Assembly (NCBI GenBank): GCA_014529385.2
Contig: CM043944.1
Location: forward strand, 80,384,384 to 80,448,383
DNA length: 64,000 nt
Direction: 5' to 3'
DNA from: Adiantum capillus-veneris
Taxonomy: Eukaryota; Streptophyta; Polypodiopsida; Polypodiales; Pteridaceae
Every line of letters starts with the position of its first letter. Within the stretch, counting starts at the first letter, position 1. Of this stretch, positions 52,601 to 62,546 are shown piece by piece. The position numbers and the translations under genes were made by a program. The notes under the pieces are model-generated. The model was not told the DNA's origin and made no database searches. It saw only the letters and a list, made by a program, of their open reading frames with translations.

Positions 52601-53486
52601 TGTTAGCTCTAGTGTTGGAAGGGAAACAATTGGTGCTGTGTTGCTACAACAAGATCCCCACAGTACAAGGATGCGACCCATCTACTTTGCTAGTAGGGTC
52701 ATGAATGCTTTGGAGAGAGACTACACTGAAGCAGAACTCATGATGCTTTCTCTCATGTTTGCGGTGAGAAAGTTTAGATCCTGCCTGCTACCAAAACCTT
52801 TTGTAATTCTCACTGCAGAAAATTTGTTCCCTTGGGTGTCATCTCAAATGAATCTTAGTACTAGGATCTCAAAGTGGATTATGGAGTTGCAAGAGTTCCA
52901 ATACTCTTTCAAGGTAGAAGATAGTGTGCATGCACAATTGGCAGGGATTCTCACTTATAGGGTACATGAGAAGGAAATTAAGGTGCCTCAAGTAAAGACC
53001 CTACCATTGCCACCACCAAAAAGCATTCCCAATGCTTTTACCTTGTTCTTTGATGGAGCTTTTCGACGAGCCACAGGGAAAGCAGGGGGAGGGCTAGTGT
53101 TGCTCAACCCAAGTGGAGAGGTGGTCATGAAAGAGAAGGTCAATCTACCAGGTTCAACTAGCAACAATGAAACAGAATACGACACACTACTTCATGGTTT
53201 GAAGATGTGCATTGGCCAAGGGATAAAACGTCTCATGGTAAAGGGAGATGCACTTCTCATTGTTAAACAGATTTTAGGCATTTGGGCATGCAAAATGAAG
53301 ATGCCGATTTACTTGCACAACAAGCAATTACATGTGTTGAGAGAGAAGTGCAGGTCATCATGGTGGCAGCAGCTGTCAAGCAACCGAGATACCAGGGATT
53401 GGAGTCATTGGCTCCCATTATTGGCTACATTTTGGAGGGTGAGTTTCCACAAGAGTTCACGAAGGCTCAGAAGAGGAGACTCATGA
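49635..53486 (+). CDS. Element C gag-PR-RT-RNaseH polyprotein
   Basis: Probable start ATG 49635 (MESQRQMSGY), shared with D; the frame is open a further 26 codons upstream. In order: gag domain (ELFLANFKMSCRIK, ASTWFDSLPEEVKGNY); zinc knuckle CWNCGESGHGMYNC near 50370; basic linker; protease with LVDGGAQICIM (Asp at 51009, a DGG motif) and FILGRPWLM; RT with VCVDYRPLNE, MPFGLTNAPATFQRF and FIDDFCIYS (52170); RNase H with IYFASRVMNALERDYTEAEL; and the start of a second, archaeal-type RNase H (LFFDGAFRRATGKAGGG, 53050). A second RNase H between RT-RH and integrase is typical of the Tat lineage. After GIWACK the frame is shifted by a deletion of about 91 bp. Confidence 0.85.
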   Translation: MESQRQMSGYPFFFGEPGEDAELFLANFKMSCRIKRIVTDQERVEMFEVVLRKDASTWFDSLPEEVKGNYTEVLNRFKKYFFDPQNTQKLWQDIVSHKQKDLDDYYLYKQEFLRLWALWIRNVANPGDGVEFLKKERFIAGLFPDLKVKVEGGAPATFDAAETRAAEKYRKLKCLRGEVPIEGLRPKGKSQASTSKELPEVTVEVIEKLNESLSSLSIHLAQAVGPKGQAKKSEERDPRPRRVLQCWNCGESGHGMYNCPWPRGELGRPNLNYPVMNAGEGTSQQPRLIQRPNGTRPPPQGVEGVPPLPDPNVHVVEVTSSREFDMEANGIKRGRGKGKEKEGVTSQSDHGREKKAKETKEAKRTRRRINLQDFPLGHGMAPYNLLEDMRGKGPDISWPQFPALCPQVRRDLTRAVSTRRKVKESVPVVKIAQAEMNEDITPVLDCYIKGRLVRKGLVDGGAQICIMTEGLMQKLGMHIHETPEIKVKMANNSKARCVGICKNVFVEAFGIKKAVDFYVMSTKGNGYPFILGRPWLMKMRALQDWESGKIIFRNDNHKKVVFDMKEQRQEELHEESSQSETEEGWTDSTSEEESSGSITEEESSIEVMGVRFKPTNQETSCQGLEEVGSQENQKVEDERMLEGMLSTTLTKDEREEFKCALRKFPRLFAKDYTDVRGVDAVQHKIELKPEATPKAQKLRRLGVIKEQALLKEVRKLLAAGFIYPVENSEWVSPVVVTAKKNGKWRVCVDYRPLNEAKKRDHFPLPFQDEILNEVAGHEKYTVCDGYSGYFQIGIALEDQLKTTFITPWGCYAFRVMPFGLTNAPATFQRFMNMVFQAFFGKSIRVFIDDFCIYSSKSLHLQRVEEGLKKLYDMGGQLNPEKCPIGEDEVILLGHKVSYKGIEVDPSKAKALIELPSPKSLKEVISFIQKVKYMSRFIHLASELLHPLQKLTQQVEFAWSDELEEYFCNIKVILSELPTLMPPCWEYTFFVSSSVGRETIGAVLLQQDPHSTRMRPIYFASRVMNALERDYTEAELMMLSLMFAVRKFRSCLLPKPFVILTAENLFPWVSSQMNLSTRISKWIMELQEFQYSFKVEDSVHAQLAGILTYRVHEKEIKVPQVKTLPLPPPKSIPNAFTLFFDGAFRRATGKAGGGLVLLNPSGEVVMKEKVNLPGSTSNNETEYDTLLHGLKMCIGQGIKRLMVKGDALLIVKQILGIWACKMKMPIYLHNKQLHVLREKCRSSWWQQLSSNRDTRDWSHWLPLLATFWRVSFHKSSRRLRRGDS

Positions 53487-54331
53487 AGAAGGCAAGTTTC
53501 TATCTCTTCATAGAAGGCTCCCTCTATCAAAGAGGGAAGGATCAAGTGTGCAGAAGAGTACCAACTATTGAGGAAATTCCAGCCATTCTAAAAGGTTTGC
53601 ATGAAGAGGCATGTGGTGGTCATTTTGCCCAAGAATCAACTGTGAAGAAGATTTTGCTTGCGGGGTATGTTTGGCCAAGCTTGCATGTGGATGTTCAACA
53701 TTGGTGTAAAAGCTGTCACAATTGTCAGATAAATGGAAATAGAAGGTTGGTGCATGGCCCGAGGCAAATAGTGCTTGCAAATGGACCCTTTAAAAAGTGG
53801 GGCATTGATGCTATGGGTCCTCTGCCTAGGACAAAAAATGGTAAACTCTACATTCTAGTGGCTGTAGACTATATGCCTAGGTGGGTGGAAGCTCAAAGTG
53901 TGGCAAGAGTGAATGAGAGGACAGTTAGCAAGTTTGTGTACAATCACATTTGTTGCAGATTTGGCACACCTTTGGAGATTGTTTCTGATAATGGTCTAGG
54001 GTTTAGGAAGGGCTTGCTCACAGAAGTTTGTGAAGAGCTTCACATTCTACATCGTCATACCACACCATACTACCCACAGTCAAATGGTTTGGTGGAGAAG
54101 GCTAATGGAGTCATTGCAGGAATCATTAGAAAGACGGTGCAAAACAAGACAAAATTATGGGATGACTTCTTGGATGGTGCCTTGTGGGCATATCGAACCA
54201 CATATAGGGAAGCCACGGAGTTCACACCATTTCACTTGGTCTATGGTCAAGAGGCTTTGCAGCCTATCCAGCTCAACATTCCAACAATGCGACTTCATGG
54301 CAAAGGAGCACAAGATGATCAAGAGTTATGA
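53282..54331 (+). CDS. Element C integrase (N-terminal and core)
   Basis: The frame resumes downstream of the deletion with the end of the second RNase H (NEDADLLAQQ). It continues into integrase: HEEACGGHF ... CKSCHNCQ (HHCC), D in WGIDAMGPLPR, D in IVSDNGLGF, E in NGLVEKANG. It ends at a TGA where D has TGG (Trp). D is intact across this part. Confidence 0.8.
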   Translation: MGMQNEDADLLAQQAITCVEREVQVIMVAAAVKQPRYQGLESLAPIIGYILEGEFPQEFTKAQKRRLMKKASFYLFIEGSLYQRGKDQVCRRVPTIEEIPAILKGLHEEACGGHFAQESTVKKILLAGYVWPSLHVDVQHWCKSCHNCQINGNRRLVHGPRQIVLANGPFKKWGIDAMGPLPRTKNGKLYILVAVDYMPRWVEAQSVARVNERTVSKFVYNHICCRFGTPLEIVSDNGLGFRKGLLTEVCEELHILHRHTTPYYPQSNGLVEKANGVIAGIIRKTVQNKTKLWDDFLDGALWAYRTTYREATEFTPFHLVYGQEALQPIQLNIPTMRLHGKGAQDDQEL

Positions 54332-54823
54332 ATGGATCGACTTCTTACGTTAGTGGAGCTTGAGTGGAAAAGAGAAGCAGCATATGAGTGCTACAAGAGG
54401 AAAGCCACACAAGCGAAAGAAACGCATAACAAGAAACTGAAGGACAAAGGCATCAAGGAAGGAGAGCTCATGCTAAGGTATGACAATCGACTTGACAATC
54501 GTTTTGATGCCAAGTTTGAAACTAGATGGCAAGGGCCATACATAGTCAAGAAGGCTTTCAATTCTAGTTACTATCAGCTTATGGACTTGAATGGTAAAGA
54601 GCACTCCAGGAAGGTAAACGGGTATCGCTTGAAGCCCTATTTGAGTCGCCTTCCACCAAAGGATCTACCAAAGATCTGTCCAAAGGCCGCTGTCTCATGT
54701 AAGTATTGTTACATGAAGCATGAGTGTAACTCCAGTCAAAATTCTGAGGGGCCAAACAATGAAGATCTCGTCAAGGACTCTGAAGCACTCTCTTTGGAAA
54801 AGATGCTCTTTGATGGTACATGA
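54332..54823 (+). CDS. Element C integrase C-terminal region
   Basis: Same frame as the core, after one nonsense codon. It contains the RYDNRLDNRFDAKFETRWQG block and NSSYYQLMDLNGKEHSRKVN, then a tail with SCKYCYMKHEC. The tail is kept in D, so it is part of the protein and not chance. Confidence 0.75.
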   Translation: MDRLLTLVELEWKREAAYECYKRKATQAKETHNKKLKDKGIKEGELMLRYDNRLDNRFDAKFETRWQGPYIVKKAFNSSYYQLMDLNGKEHSRKVNGYRLKPYLSRLPPKDLPKICPKAAVSCKYCYMKHECNSSQNSEGPNNEDLVKDSEALSLEKMLFDGT

Positions 54824-54838
54824 ATATACCATCATCCT

Positions 54839-54849
54839 GGGGGAGGGCT
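54839..54849 (+). other. Polypurine tract of element C
   Basis: GGGGGAGGGCT directly before the 3' LTR start TGATAGCC at 54852. Confidence 0.8.
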
Positions 54850-54851
54850 AA

Positions 54852-55270
54852 TGATAGCCATTTTTTGGCTCTCCATAATTGCCATAGTAAGTTACTCCAC
54901 CCTACCAAATTCACCCAAACGCTATGGCTATCCCTACCATTTCACTGTACATAGGAGTGTGTGAGTTAGGGGGCTTTTCCCATAATTTCTTAAAAACCCT
55001 CAGCTAGCTAGTCACTGGGCTAGTTAAGTCAAAAAAATAAATAAAATCAAAAAAATAAAATATATTATGGTCCATTTGTGTGTAAATATTTCATTGTATA
55101 TATGGCCTAAATATAGGGATTTTTTATTATTATTTTGGTATTTTATTTAAATATTTCTACTTAGGTGTGTGTTTTATTAAACCTATGTACACCTTCTTTC
55201 ATCCTCTTACACCATAATTATATTTTTTGCCAATATGTACATACTCTAACCTCATATTTCTCCTTTATAC
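54852..55270 (+). repeat. Element C 3' LTR, left fragment
   Basis: Nearly identical to the start of the 5' LTR at 46351 until TATAC, where element D begins. The 5' LTR continues at the same point with AAATCACTCC, which fixes the insertion site. Confidence 0.9.
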
Positions 55271-55529
55271 TGAAGCGGTCCGGGGCGGGCAACAAGAAGA
55301 GCAACCTCTAGACACCCTTCAAGGCTCCCATGCTGCTCAATGGGGCTGGGGCACAACACAACACAAACCAAAACAACAAACCCACAGCCAAATCCCAACT
55401 ACACAAGGGGCACCACCTAGTTTAAGAGCGAACTAGGACGCAAAAGAGGAGAATCGTTAGAGCAAACCACAAACAAGCAAGGAATTTACACTAACCCTAA
55501 CACCAATGGAACACTCTCACACACTAAAA

Positions 55530-55532
<3 letters not shown>

Positions 55533-55581
<49 letters not shown>
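55533..55581. repeat. (GA)n microsatellite in D LTR
   Basis: About 24 GA units. Confidence 0.95.
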
Positions 55582-55592
<11 letters not shown>

Positions 55593-56250
55593 GTGATCGG
55601 GCTGCTTTGAAACGTATCGGCAATGATCAAGCAAACACAACTATATATTTAAGAAAGAGAGAGAAAGGGGGAGGGGGTGCTTGTTGCATTAATACCTTCT
55701 TACAAATCTGTCATGACAAATCAAAGTGAGATTAGTATTTGTTCAACATAGCTTGCGTAAATTTCACCACAACACATCACAAGAAAAGCCACCCCAATCA
55801 CTGTCTTAAAGCCAGGGGAGTCCTCTCCACCCTGTCGCCCTCTTACAGTATGTGGGATTTATGGCTAGATTGATGACAACACCAGAGACAAGCTATCAAG
55901 AACTTAACAAAAAACACCAAGACACTTACGCATCATTGTTGTCCATTACTTCACGTTGGAAGGGAGACAAAGTATCCAATCTTAGTCCAAATCCACCCTC
56001 CTTGATTCAGCAAATGTTGGGCTTACACTAGTAGGAGAAATGATAGATTTCCTACTCTCAATTGAATGATCACTCTCTCTCTTACAATGGCATAGAGCTC
56101 CCTTGCTAATCCCCTATTACAACACATGCACATGCATAAGACAATGATCTTCCACTCAAGAGCTCCTTCTAGAGAGGTTGAGCTTGGCTTCTCAAGCTAT
56201 AGCATAGTGCTCTTGCTTATGGCTCCCCCTTTTGTGCTAGCTACACCCTC

Positions 56251-56260
56251 CTTTTATAGC
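56251..56260 (-). promoter_or_regulatory. TATA box of D LTR
   Basis: GCTATAAAAG on the minus strand, in a region that does not align with the promoter part of the C LTR. Confidence 0.6.
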
Positions 56261-57970
56261 AATTTTGAAGGCTAGGGTTAATCCTCTTACCAAGGTTGGG
56301 TTAGATTTTCAGCAATTTATCTAATTTCTTTTGCTTGGAATTATCAAGAAGTTGGTGGGGAAAGAGAGAGGAGAGAAATGGAGGTGATAGGACTTTTCAT
56401 AGTGGGTTAGTGTTAGTAGAGTTAGTATTAATTTACAAATGGAATTGGATATTTACAATGGGATTATCCATGTAGGATACAAATAAGGAAGAAAAACTCT
56501 TAAGAGGTAAGAAAAGGTGGATTTCTTACAAGATTGATGCTCCAAGTGTCTTGCGTAGGGCCAATTTTGACGCTTTTTGACGGTCCACTAGCTTTGACGG
56601 TACATTTTTTCTCCACTCTTGACCTTCCTTGAGAGACAAGGTAATTGAAGCTGAGTAATCAACCACCATGATGCTGTCTTTTAAGACAAGAGGCTGAATT
56701 TTGTGGTTTTTTTTATAGATATGGGTAATTTGGAGGAGGAAAAATGAGACTAGGTGGTCAATTTTGGAATGGAATTGTGTGTGGGAGGTATGAGTTCACC
56801 ATGGTTTCTCTTATTCTTCAAGGTTGAGAAGAAGGTGAGTAGGGTGCAGAGAGGAGTGGTGAGAGAGGTGGGGATGATGAGTGGAGAAGTGTGTGTGAAA
56901 GAGGAAAATGATAAAGTGGAAGAGAGAGTGTGGCTGCATAATGGGAAAACTGGGGTCCACTAATAAACTCATAGCTCACAGCTCGTAGCTCAAAAAAATA
57001 TGAAAAAATTTGAGGCAAAAGTTCAGCCCACGAGCTACAACTTTTGTTTGTATCACCTTTTCAAATTCGGAGAGCAAGTGAACTTTAAAAATTCAGCAAA
57101 ACCGATCGTTTTTTTCCACTGCACAAGGTCCTTGTGGGGTCCTTCTTTGGATGATTCTTTTGAATACCTCCAAGAGTGAGCCCTCCATAGTGCATGTATG
57201 CATGCCACCTACCCTTGACCTTATTTGGTAGGTCTATAATTGAAGATATTGATGAGATCATGATATAAGTGAATAGTACAACTAAGAAAATCAAATATTG
57301 AGGGGTCTAAAAAATATGTACATGTCAAATATAAATAATATAAGTGGAAAAAATATAAAGGGATCAAAAGAAATCTCTCTCATTATGAGGCTACCATAAA
57401 AACATAAATATTTTTGGTGTTCTAATTTTTTTAGAAAAAAAACAAAATAGATGTAGGAAGGGAAAAATCACAATAGTGAAAAAATATACACATAAATAAA
57501 ACTAGTTTTTTTGGATTTTTGTTGGGGTGGAGTTACACCAAATATAAGAGAAGGTTACATGAAAATATTTCTATATGGAATAAAGAGTATGAAAAATGGT
57601 AAGAAAAAATTGTGGTAATGGTGAGGCAATGTACAGAGCATAAATAGCACACACCTAGGTAGAAATATTTAAATAAATACCAAAATAATTATGAAAAAAT
57701 CTTTTATTTAGGCCCTATATACAAAGAAATATTTACATACGCATGGGCCATAATATACTTATATTTTTTATTTTTTATTATTTTTTTGGCTCAACTAGCC
57801 CAATGACTAGCTAATTGAGGGTTTTTTAAGAAGATATGGGAAAAGTCCCGTGACTCACGCACGCCTATGTACAGTGAAATGGTAGGGATAGCCACAGTGT
57901 TTGGGTGATTTTGGTAGGGTGAGGTAACTCACTGTGGCAATTACAAAGAGCCAAAAAAACGGCTATCATT

Positions 57971-57984
57971 AGCCCTCTCCCTGG
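57971..57984 (-). other. Polypurine tract of element D
   Basis: The minus strand reads CCAGGGAGAGGGCT directly before TGATAGCC. Confidence 0.8.
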
Positions 57985-57996
57985 ATGATGGTATAT

Positions 57997-60030
57997 TCAT
58001 GTACCATCATAGAGCATCTTTTCCAAAGAGAGTGCTTCAGAGTCCTTGACGAGATTTTTATTGTTTGGCCCCTCAGAATTTTGGCTAGAGTTACACTCAT
58101 GCTTCATGTAACAATACTTACATGAGACAGTGGCCTTTTGACAGATCTTTGGTAGATCCTTTGGTAGAAGACGACTCAAATAGGGCTTCAAGCGATTCCC
58201 GTTTACTTTCCTGGAGTGCTCTTTACCATTCAAGTCCATAAGCTGATAGTAACTTGAATTGAAAGCCTTCTTGACTATGTATGGCCCTTGCCATCTTGTT
58301 TCAAATTTGGCATCAAAACTATTATCGAGTCGATTGTCATACCTTAGCACAAGATCTCCTTCATTGATGCCTTTGTCTTTCAGTTTCTTGTCAAGCTTCT
58401 CCTTTGTCTGTGTGGCTTTCCTCTTATAGCACTCGTATGCTGCTTCTCTTTTCCACTCAAGCTCAGCTAAGGTAAGAAGTCGATCCATCCATGCTTCTTG
58501 ATCATCTTGTGCTAATTTGCCATGAAGTCGCATTATTGGAATGTTTAGCTCAATTGGCTGTAAAGCCTCTTGACCATAGACCAAGTGAAATGGTGTAAAC
58601 TCCGTGGCTTCCCTATATGTGGTTCGATACGCCCACAAGGCACCATCCAAGAAGTCATCCCACAACTTTGTCTTGTTTCTCACCATCTTTCTAATGATGC
58701 CTGCAATGACACCATTAGCTTTTTCTACCAAACCATGTGATTGGGGATAGTAGGGTGTACTGTGACGATGTAGAATGCGAAGTTCTTCACAGACTTCTGT
58801 GAGCAATCCCTTTCTAAACCCTGGACCATTATCAGAAACAATCTCCAAAGGTGTGCCAAATCTACAACAAATGTGAGTATAGACGAATTTGCTCACTATC
58901 CTCTCATTTATCTTTGCCGCACTTTGTGCTTCCACCCACCTAGTCATATAGTCTACAGCCACTAGAATGTAGAGTTTACCATTTTTTGTCCTAGGTAGAG
59001 GACCCATAGCATCAATGCCCCACTTTTCAAAGGGTCCATTTGCAAGCACAATTTGCCTTGGACCATAAATCAATTTTCTATTCCCATTTATCTGACAATT
59101 GTGACAACTTTTACACCAATGTTGGACATCCACATGCAGACTTGGCCAAACATACCCCGCAAGCAAAATCTTCTTCACAGTTAATTCTTGGGAAAAATGA
59201 CCACCACATGCCTCTTCATGCAAACCTTTTAGAATGGCTGGAATTTCCGCGATAGTTGGTACTCTTCTGCACACTTTATCCTTCCCTCTTTGATAGAGGG
59301 AGCCTTCTAGGAAGAGATACATGCTTGCCTTCTTCATGAGTCTCCTCTTCTGAGCCTTCGTGAAGTCTTGTGGAAACTCACCCTCCAAAATGTAGCCAAT
59401 AATGGGAGCCAATGACTCCAATCCTTGGTATCTCGGTTGCTTGACAGCTGCTGCCACCATGATGACCTGCACTTCTTTCTCAACACATGTTACTACTTGC
59501 TGTGCAAGTAAATCAACATCTTCATTCTGTTTCCTAGGAATATGATATAGTTGCACTTCTTCAAATTGATTAAACAATCTACGAATGGCATGAACTTTTG
59601 TCCGTAAGCTTTCATTCTTGCATGCCCAAATACCTAAAATCTCTTTAACAATGAGAAGTGCATCTCCCTTTACCATGAGGCATTGTATCCCTTGGCCAAT
59701 GCACATCTTCAAACCATGAATTAGTGTGTCATATTCTGCTTCATTGTTGCTAGCTGAACCTAGTAGATTGACCTTCTCTTTCATGACCACCTCTCCACTT
59801 GGGTTGAGCAACACTAGCCCTCCCCCTGCTTTCCCTGTGGCTCGTCGAAAAGATCCATCAAAGAACAAGGTAAACGCATTGGGAATAATTTTTGGTGGTG
59901 GCAATGGTAGGGTCTTTACTTGAGGCACCTTAATTTCCTTCTCATGTACCCTATAAGTGAGAATACCTGCCAATTGTGCACGCACACTATCTTCTACCTT
60001 GAAAGAGTATTGGAACTCTTGCAACTCCAT
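57997..60030 (-). CDS. Element D second RNase H and integrase
   Basis: 677 residues are open. The archaeal-type RNase H covers about 50-195 (LFFDGSFRRATGKAGGG, ASNNEAEYDTLIHGLKMC) and is complete here, including the segment deleted in C. The integrase follows, with HEEACGGHF ... CKSCHNCQ, D in WGIDAMGPLPR, D in IVSDNGPGF and E in HGLVEKANG, then the C-terminal RYDNRLDNSFDAKF block and the SCKYCYMKHEC tail. It joins the upstream frame by a one-base deletion near 60045. Confidence 0.85.
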   Translation of the reverse strand: MELQEFQYSFKVEDSVRAQLAGILTYRVHEKEIKVPQVKTLPLPPPKIIPNAFTLFFDGSFRRATGKAGGGLVLLNPSGEVVMKEKVNLLGSASNNEAEYDTLIHGLKMCIGQGIQCLMVKGDALLIVKEILGIWACKNESLRTKVHAIRRLFNQFEEVQLYHIPRKQNEDVDLLAQQVVTCVEKEVQVIMVAAAVKQPRYQGLESLAPIIGYILEGEFPQDFTKAQKRRLMKKASMYLFLEGSLYQRGKDKVCRRVPTIAEIPAILKGLHEEACGGHFSQELTVKKILLAGYVWPSLHVDVQHWCKSCHNCQINGNRKLIYGPRQIVLANGPFEKWGIDAMGPLPRTKNGKLYILVAVDYMTRWVEAQSAAKINERIVSKFVYTHICCRFGTPLEIVSDNGPGFRKGLLTEVCEELRILHRHSTPYYPQSHGLVEKANGVIAGIIRKMVRNKTKLWDDFLDGALWAYRTTYREATEFTPFHLVYGQEALQPIELNIPIMRLHGKLAQDDQEAWMDRLLTLAELEWKREAAYECYKRKATQTKEKLDKKLKDKGINEGDLVLRYDNRLDNSFDAKFETRWQGPYIVKKAFNSSYYQLMDLNGKEHSRKVNGNRLKPYLSRLLPKDLPKICQKATVSCKYCYMKHECNSSQNSEGPNNKNLVKDSEALSLEKMLYDGT

Positions 60031-61922
60031 AATCCACTTTGAGTCCTAGTACTAAGATTCATTTGAGATGACACCCAAGGGAACAAATTTTCTGCAGTGA
60101 GAATTACAAAAGGTTTTGGTAGTAGGTAGGATCTAAACTTTCTCACCGCAAACATGAGAGAAAGCATCATGAGTTCTGCTTCTGTGTAATCTCTCTCCAA
60201 AGCATTCATGACCCTACTAGCAAAGTAGATGGGTCGCATCCTTGTACCGTGGGGATCTTGTTGTAGCAACACAACACCAATTGTTTCCCTTCCAACACTA
60301 GAGCTAACAAAGAATGTGTACTCCCAACAAGGAGGCATGAGTGTTGGTAGCTCTGACAAAATGACTTTAATGTTACAAAAATACTCTTCAAGCTCATCAG
60401 ACCATGCAAATTCTACTTGTTGTGTCAACTTTTGCAAAGGATGAAGCAACTCCGAAGCTAAGTGAATAAAGCGTGACATATACTTCACTTTTTGAATGAA
60501 TGATATGACCTCTTTGAGATTCTTGGGTGAGGGGAGCTCAATAAGAGCCTTTGCCTTTGAAGGATCCACCTCAATGCCTTTATAGGAAAACTTGTGACCA
60601 AGCAAGATCACTTCATCCTCAGCTATGTGACACTTGTCGGGGTTGAGTTGACCTCCCAAATTATAGAGCTTCTTTAAACCTTCTTCTACCCTTTGTAGAT
60701 GCAATGATTTTGAGCTATAAATGCAAAAATCATCAATAAAAACCTTAATGGACTTTCCAAAGAATGCTTGAAACACCATGTTCATGAAGCGTTGGAAACT
60801 TGCAGGAGCATTTGTCAGGCCAAATGGCATGACTCTAAAAGCATAACAACCCCAAGGAGTGATAAAGGTTGTTTTCAATTGATCCTCCAATGCGATACCT
60901 ATTTGAAAGTAACCCGAGTAGCCATCACACACAGTGTACTTCTCATGACCAGCTACTTCATTTAGTATCTCATCCTGAAATGGGAGGGGAAAGTGATCTC
61001 TTTTTGTTGCCTCATTAAGTGGACGATAATCCATACACACCCTCCACTTGCCGTTTTTCTTAGGAGTGACAACAACGGGAGAGACCCACTCTGAATTCTC
61101 CACTGGATAAATGAAACCTGCTGCTAGAAGCTTTCTTACCTCCTTGAGTAGAGCCTGCTCCTTAATGACTCCTAGCCTTCGTAGCTTTTGAGCCTTAGGT
61201 GTGGCCTCTGGCTTCAACTCAATCTTGTGTTGAACAACATCTACTCCACGCACATTGGTGTAGTCTTTAACAAAAAGCCTCGGAAATTTCCTTAGCACAC
61301 ATTTGAACTCCTCTCTTTCATCCTTTGTAAGTGTTGTAGACAACATACCTTCTAACATTCCTTCATCTTCCACCTTTTGGTTCTCTTGGGAACCTACCTC
61401 TTCCAAACCTCGACAAGAGGTCTCTTGGTTGCTTGGCTTAAACCTTACCCCCATGACTTGGATGGAAGACTCCTCTTCAGTAATGCTGCTGCTACTTTCT
61501 TCTTCTGAAGTGCTATCGGTCCAACCTTCTTCCGTCTCACTTTGAGATGATTCTTCATGGAGCTCCTCTTGGCGTTGCTCCTTCATGTCAAAGACAACCT
61601 TCTTATGATTGTCATTCTTGCAAATTAATTTCCCACTCTCCCAATCCTGCAAAGCTCGCATTTTCATTAGCCATGGTCTTCCTAGGATAAATGGATAACC
61701 ACTTCCCTTGGTCGACATAACATAAAAATCCACTGCCTTCTTAATGCCAAAGGCCTCCACAAAAACATTTTTACAAATGCCTACACACCTAGCCTTGCTA
61801 TTGTTTGCCATTTTCACTTTGATTTCAGGTGTCTCATGGATGTGCATGCCTAGTCTTTGCATGAGCCCTTCTGTCATGATGCAAATTTGTGCACCCCCAT
61901 CCACTAGACCTTTCCTAACCAA
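59994..61922 (-). CDS. Element D protease, reverse transcriptase and RNase H
   Basis: 642 residues. The protease has LVDGGAQICIM with DGG near residue 8 and FILGRPWL. An acidic Ser/Glu-rich linker (about 110-190) follows, then the RT with VCMDYRPLNE, MPFGLTNAPASFQRF and FIDDFCIYS, then RNase H (IYFASRVMNALERDYTEAEL). The start is set by a TGA just upstream that corresponds to a Cys codon in C. The end is a frameshift. Confidence 0.85.
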   Translation of the reverse strand: MVRKGLVDGGAQICIMTEGLMQRLGMHIHETPEIKVKMANNSKARCVGICKNVFVEAFGIKKAVDFYVMSTKGSGYPFILGRPWLMKMRALQDWESGKLICKNDNHKKVVFDMKEQRQEELHEESSQSETEEGWTDSTSEEESSSSITEEESSIQVMGVRFKPSNQETSCRGLEEVGSQENQKVEDEGMLEGMLSTTLTKDEREEFKCVLRKFPRLFVKDYTNVRGVDVVQHKIELKPEATPKAQKLRRLGVIKEQALLKEVRKLLAAGFIYPVENSEWVSPVVVTPKKNGKWRVCMDYRPLNEATKRDHFPLPFQDEILNEVAGHEKYTVCDGYSGYFQIGIALEDQLKTTFITPWGCYAFRVMPFGLTNAPASFQRFMNMVFQAFFGKSIKVFIDDFCIYSSKSLHLQRVEEGLKKLYNLGGQLNPDKCHIAEDEVILLGHKFSYKGIEVDPSKAKALIELPSPKNLKEVISFIQKVKYMSRFIHLASELLHPLQKLTQQVEFAWSDELEEYFCNIKVILSELPTLMPPCWEYTFFVSSSVGRETIGVVLLQQDPHGTRMRPIYFASRVMNALERDYTEAELMMLSLMFAVRKFRSYLLPKPFVILTAENLFPWVSSQMNLSTRTQSGLWSCKSSNTLSR

Positions 61923-61937
61923 TCTTCCTTTTATGTA

Positions 61938-62546
61938 TCAATCTAGCACAGGTGTAATATCCTCGTTCATTTCAGCATGTGCAATTTTTACAACAGGAAA
62001 ACTCTCTTTTACCTTTCTCCTAGTGCTAACTGCCTTTGTTATATCCCTCCTAACTTGTGGGCATAATGCAAGAAACTGAGGCCATGAGATATCAGGACCC
62101 TTACCTCGCATGTCTTCCAATAGGTTGTATGGAGCCATACCATGTCCAAGAGGGAAGTCTTGGAGATTGATACGACGTCGAGTCCTCTTAGCTTCCTTGG
62201 TCTCCTTTGCCTTCTTGCCTTGTCCATGGTCACTGTGTGATGGGACACCCTCTTTCTGTTTACCTTTTCCTCGGCCACGCTTAATGCCATTGGCTTCCAT
62301 GTCAAACTCATTTGAATTTGTCACCTCTACCACATGCACATTTGGATCTGGCAAAGGTGGAACTCCTTCTACCCCTTGTGGAGGTGGTCTTGGTCCATTT
62401 GGCCTTTGTAGAAGCCTTGGTTGTTGACCAGCTCCTTCTCCTGCATTCATCACTGGGTAATTCAAGTTAGGTCTCCCTAGCTCTCCACGGGGCCAAGGAC
62501 AATTATACATCCCATGTCCAGACTCTCCGCAATTCCAACATTGCAA
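61938..62546 (-). CDS. Element D gag C-terminal part with zinc knuckle
   Basis: CWNCGESGHGMYNC at its start is a CX2CX4HX4C knuckle. A Pro/Gly linker and a basic stretch (KRGRGKGKQKEG, RRRINLQDFP) lead to the protease. It joins upstream gag by a shift in a GA run near 62555 and ends at the TGA at 61938. Confidence 0.8.
   Translation of the reverse strand: MQCWNCGESGHGMYNCPWPRGELGRPNLNYPVMNAGEGAGQQPRLLQRPNGPRPPPQGVEGVPPLPDPNVHVVEVTNSNEFDMEANGIKRGRGKGKQKEGVPSHSDHGQGKKAKETKEAKRTRRRINLQDFPLGHGMAPYNLLEDMRGKGPDISWPQFLALCPQVRRDITKAVSTRRKVKESFPVVKIAHAEMNEDITPVLD

Larger units (their letters stand above)
46351..55270 (+). mobile_element. Element C: Tat-like Ty3/gypsy with dual RNase H
   Basis: 5' LTR 46351-49020, primer site, twin small ORFs, gag-PR-RT-RNaseH-archaeal RNaseH-integrase, purine tract, and the first 419 bp of the 3' LTR (54852-55270), which is cut by element D. 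It sits inside element E (left flank GGCAT). The remaining 3' LTR should lie beyond D outside the window. Lesions: a deletion of about 91 bp with frameshift in the second RNase H, one nonsense codon in integrase and one in each small ORF. Confidence 0.85.
55271..57968 (-). repeat. Element D 3' LTR
   Basis: On the minus strand TGATAGCCGT to GGACCGCTTCA. A TATA box lies at 56251 and a GA microsatellite at 55533-55581. The ends match C (start about 85% by eye, U5 end clearly similar), but the middle differs. Open frames such as 56754-56963 are not supported as genes. Confidence 0.85.
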
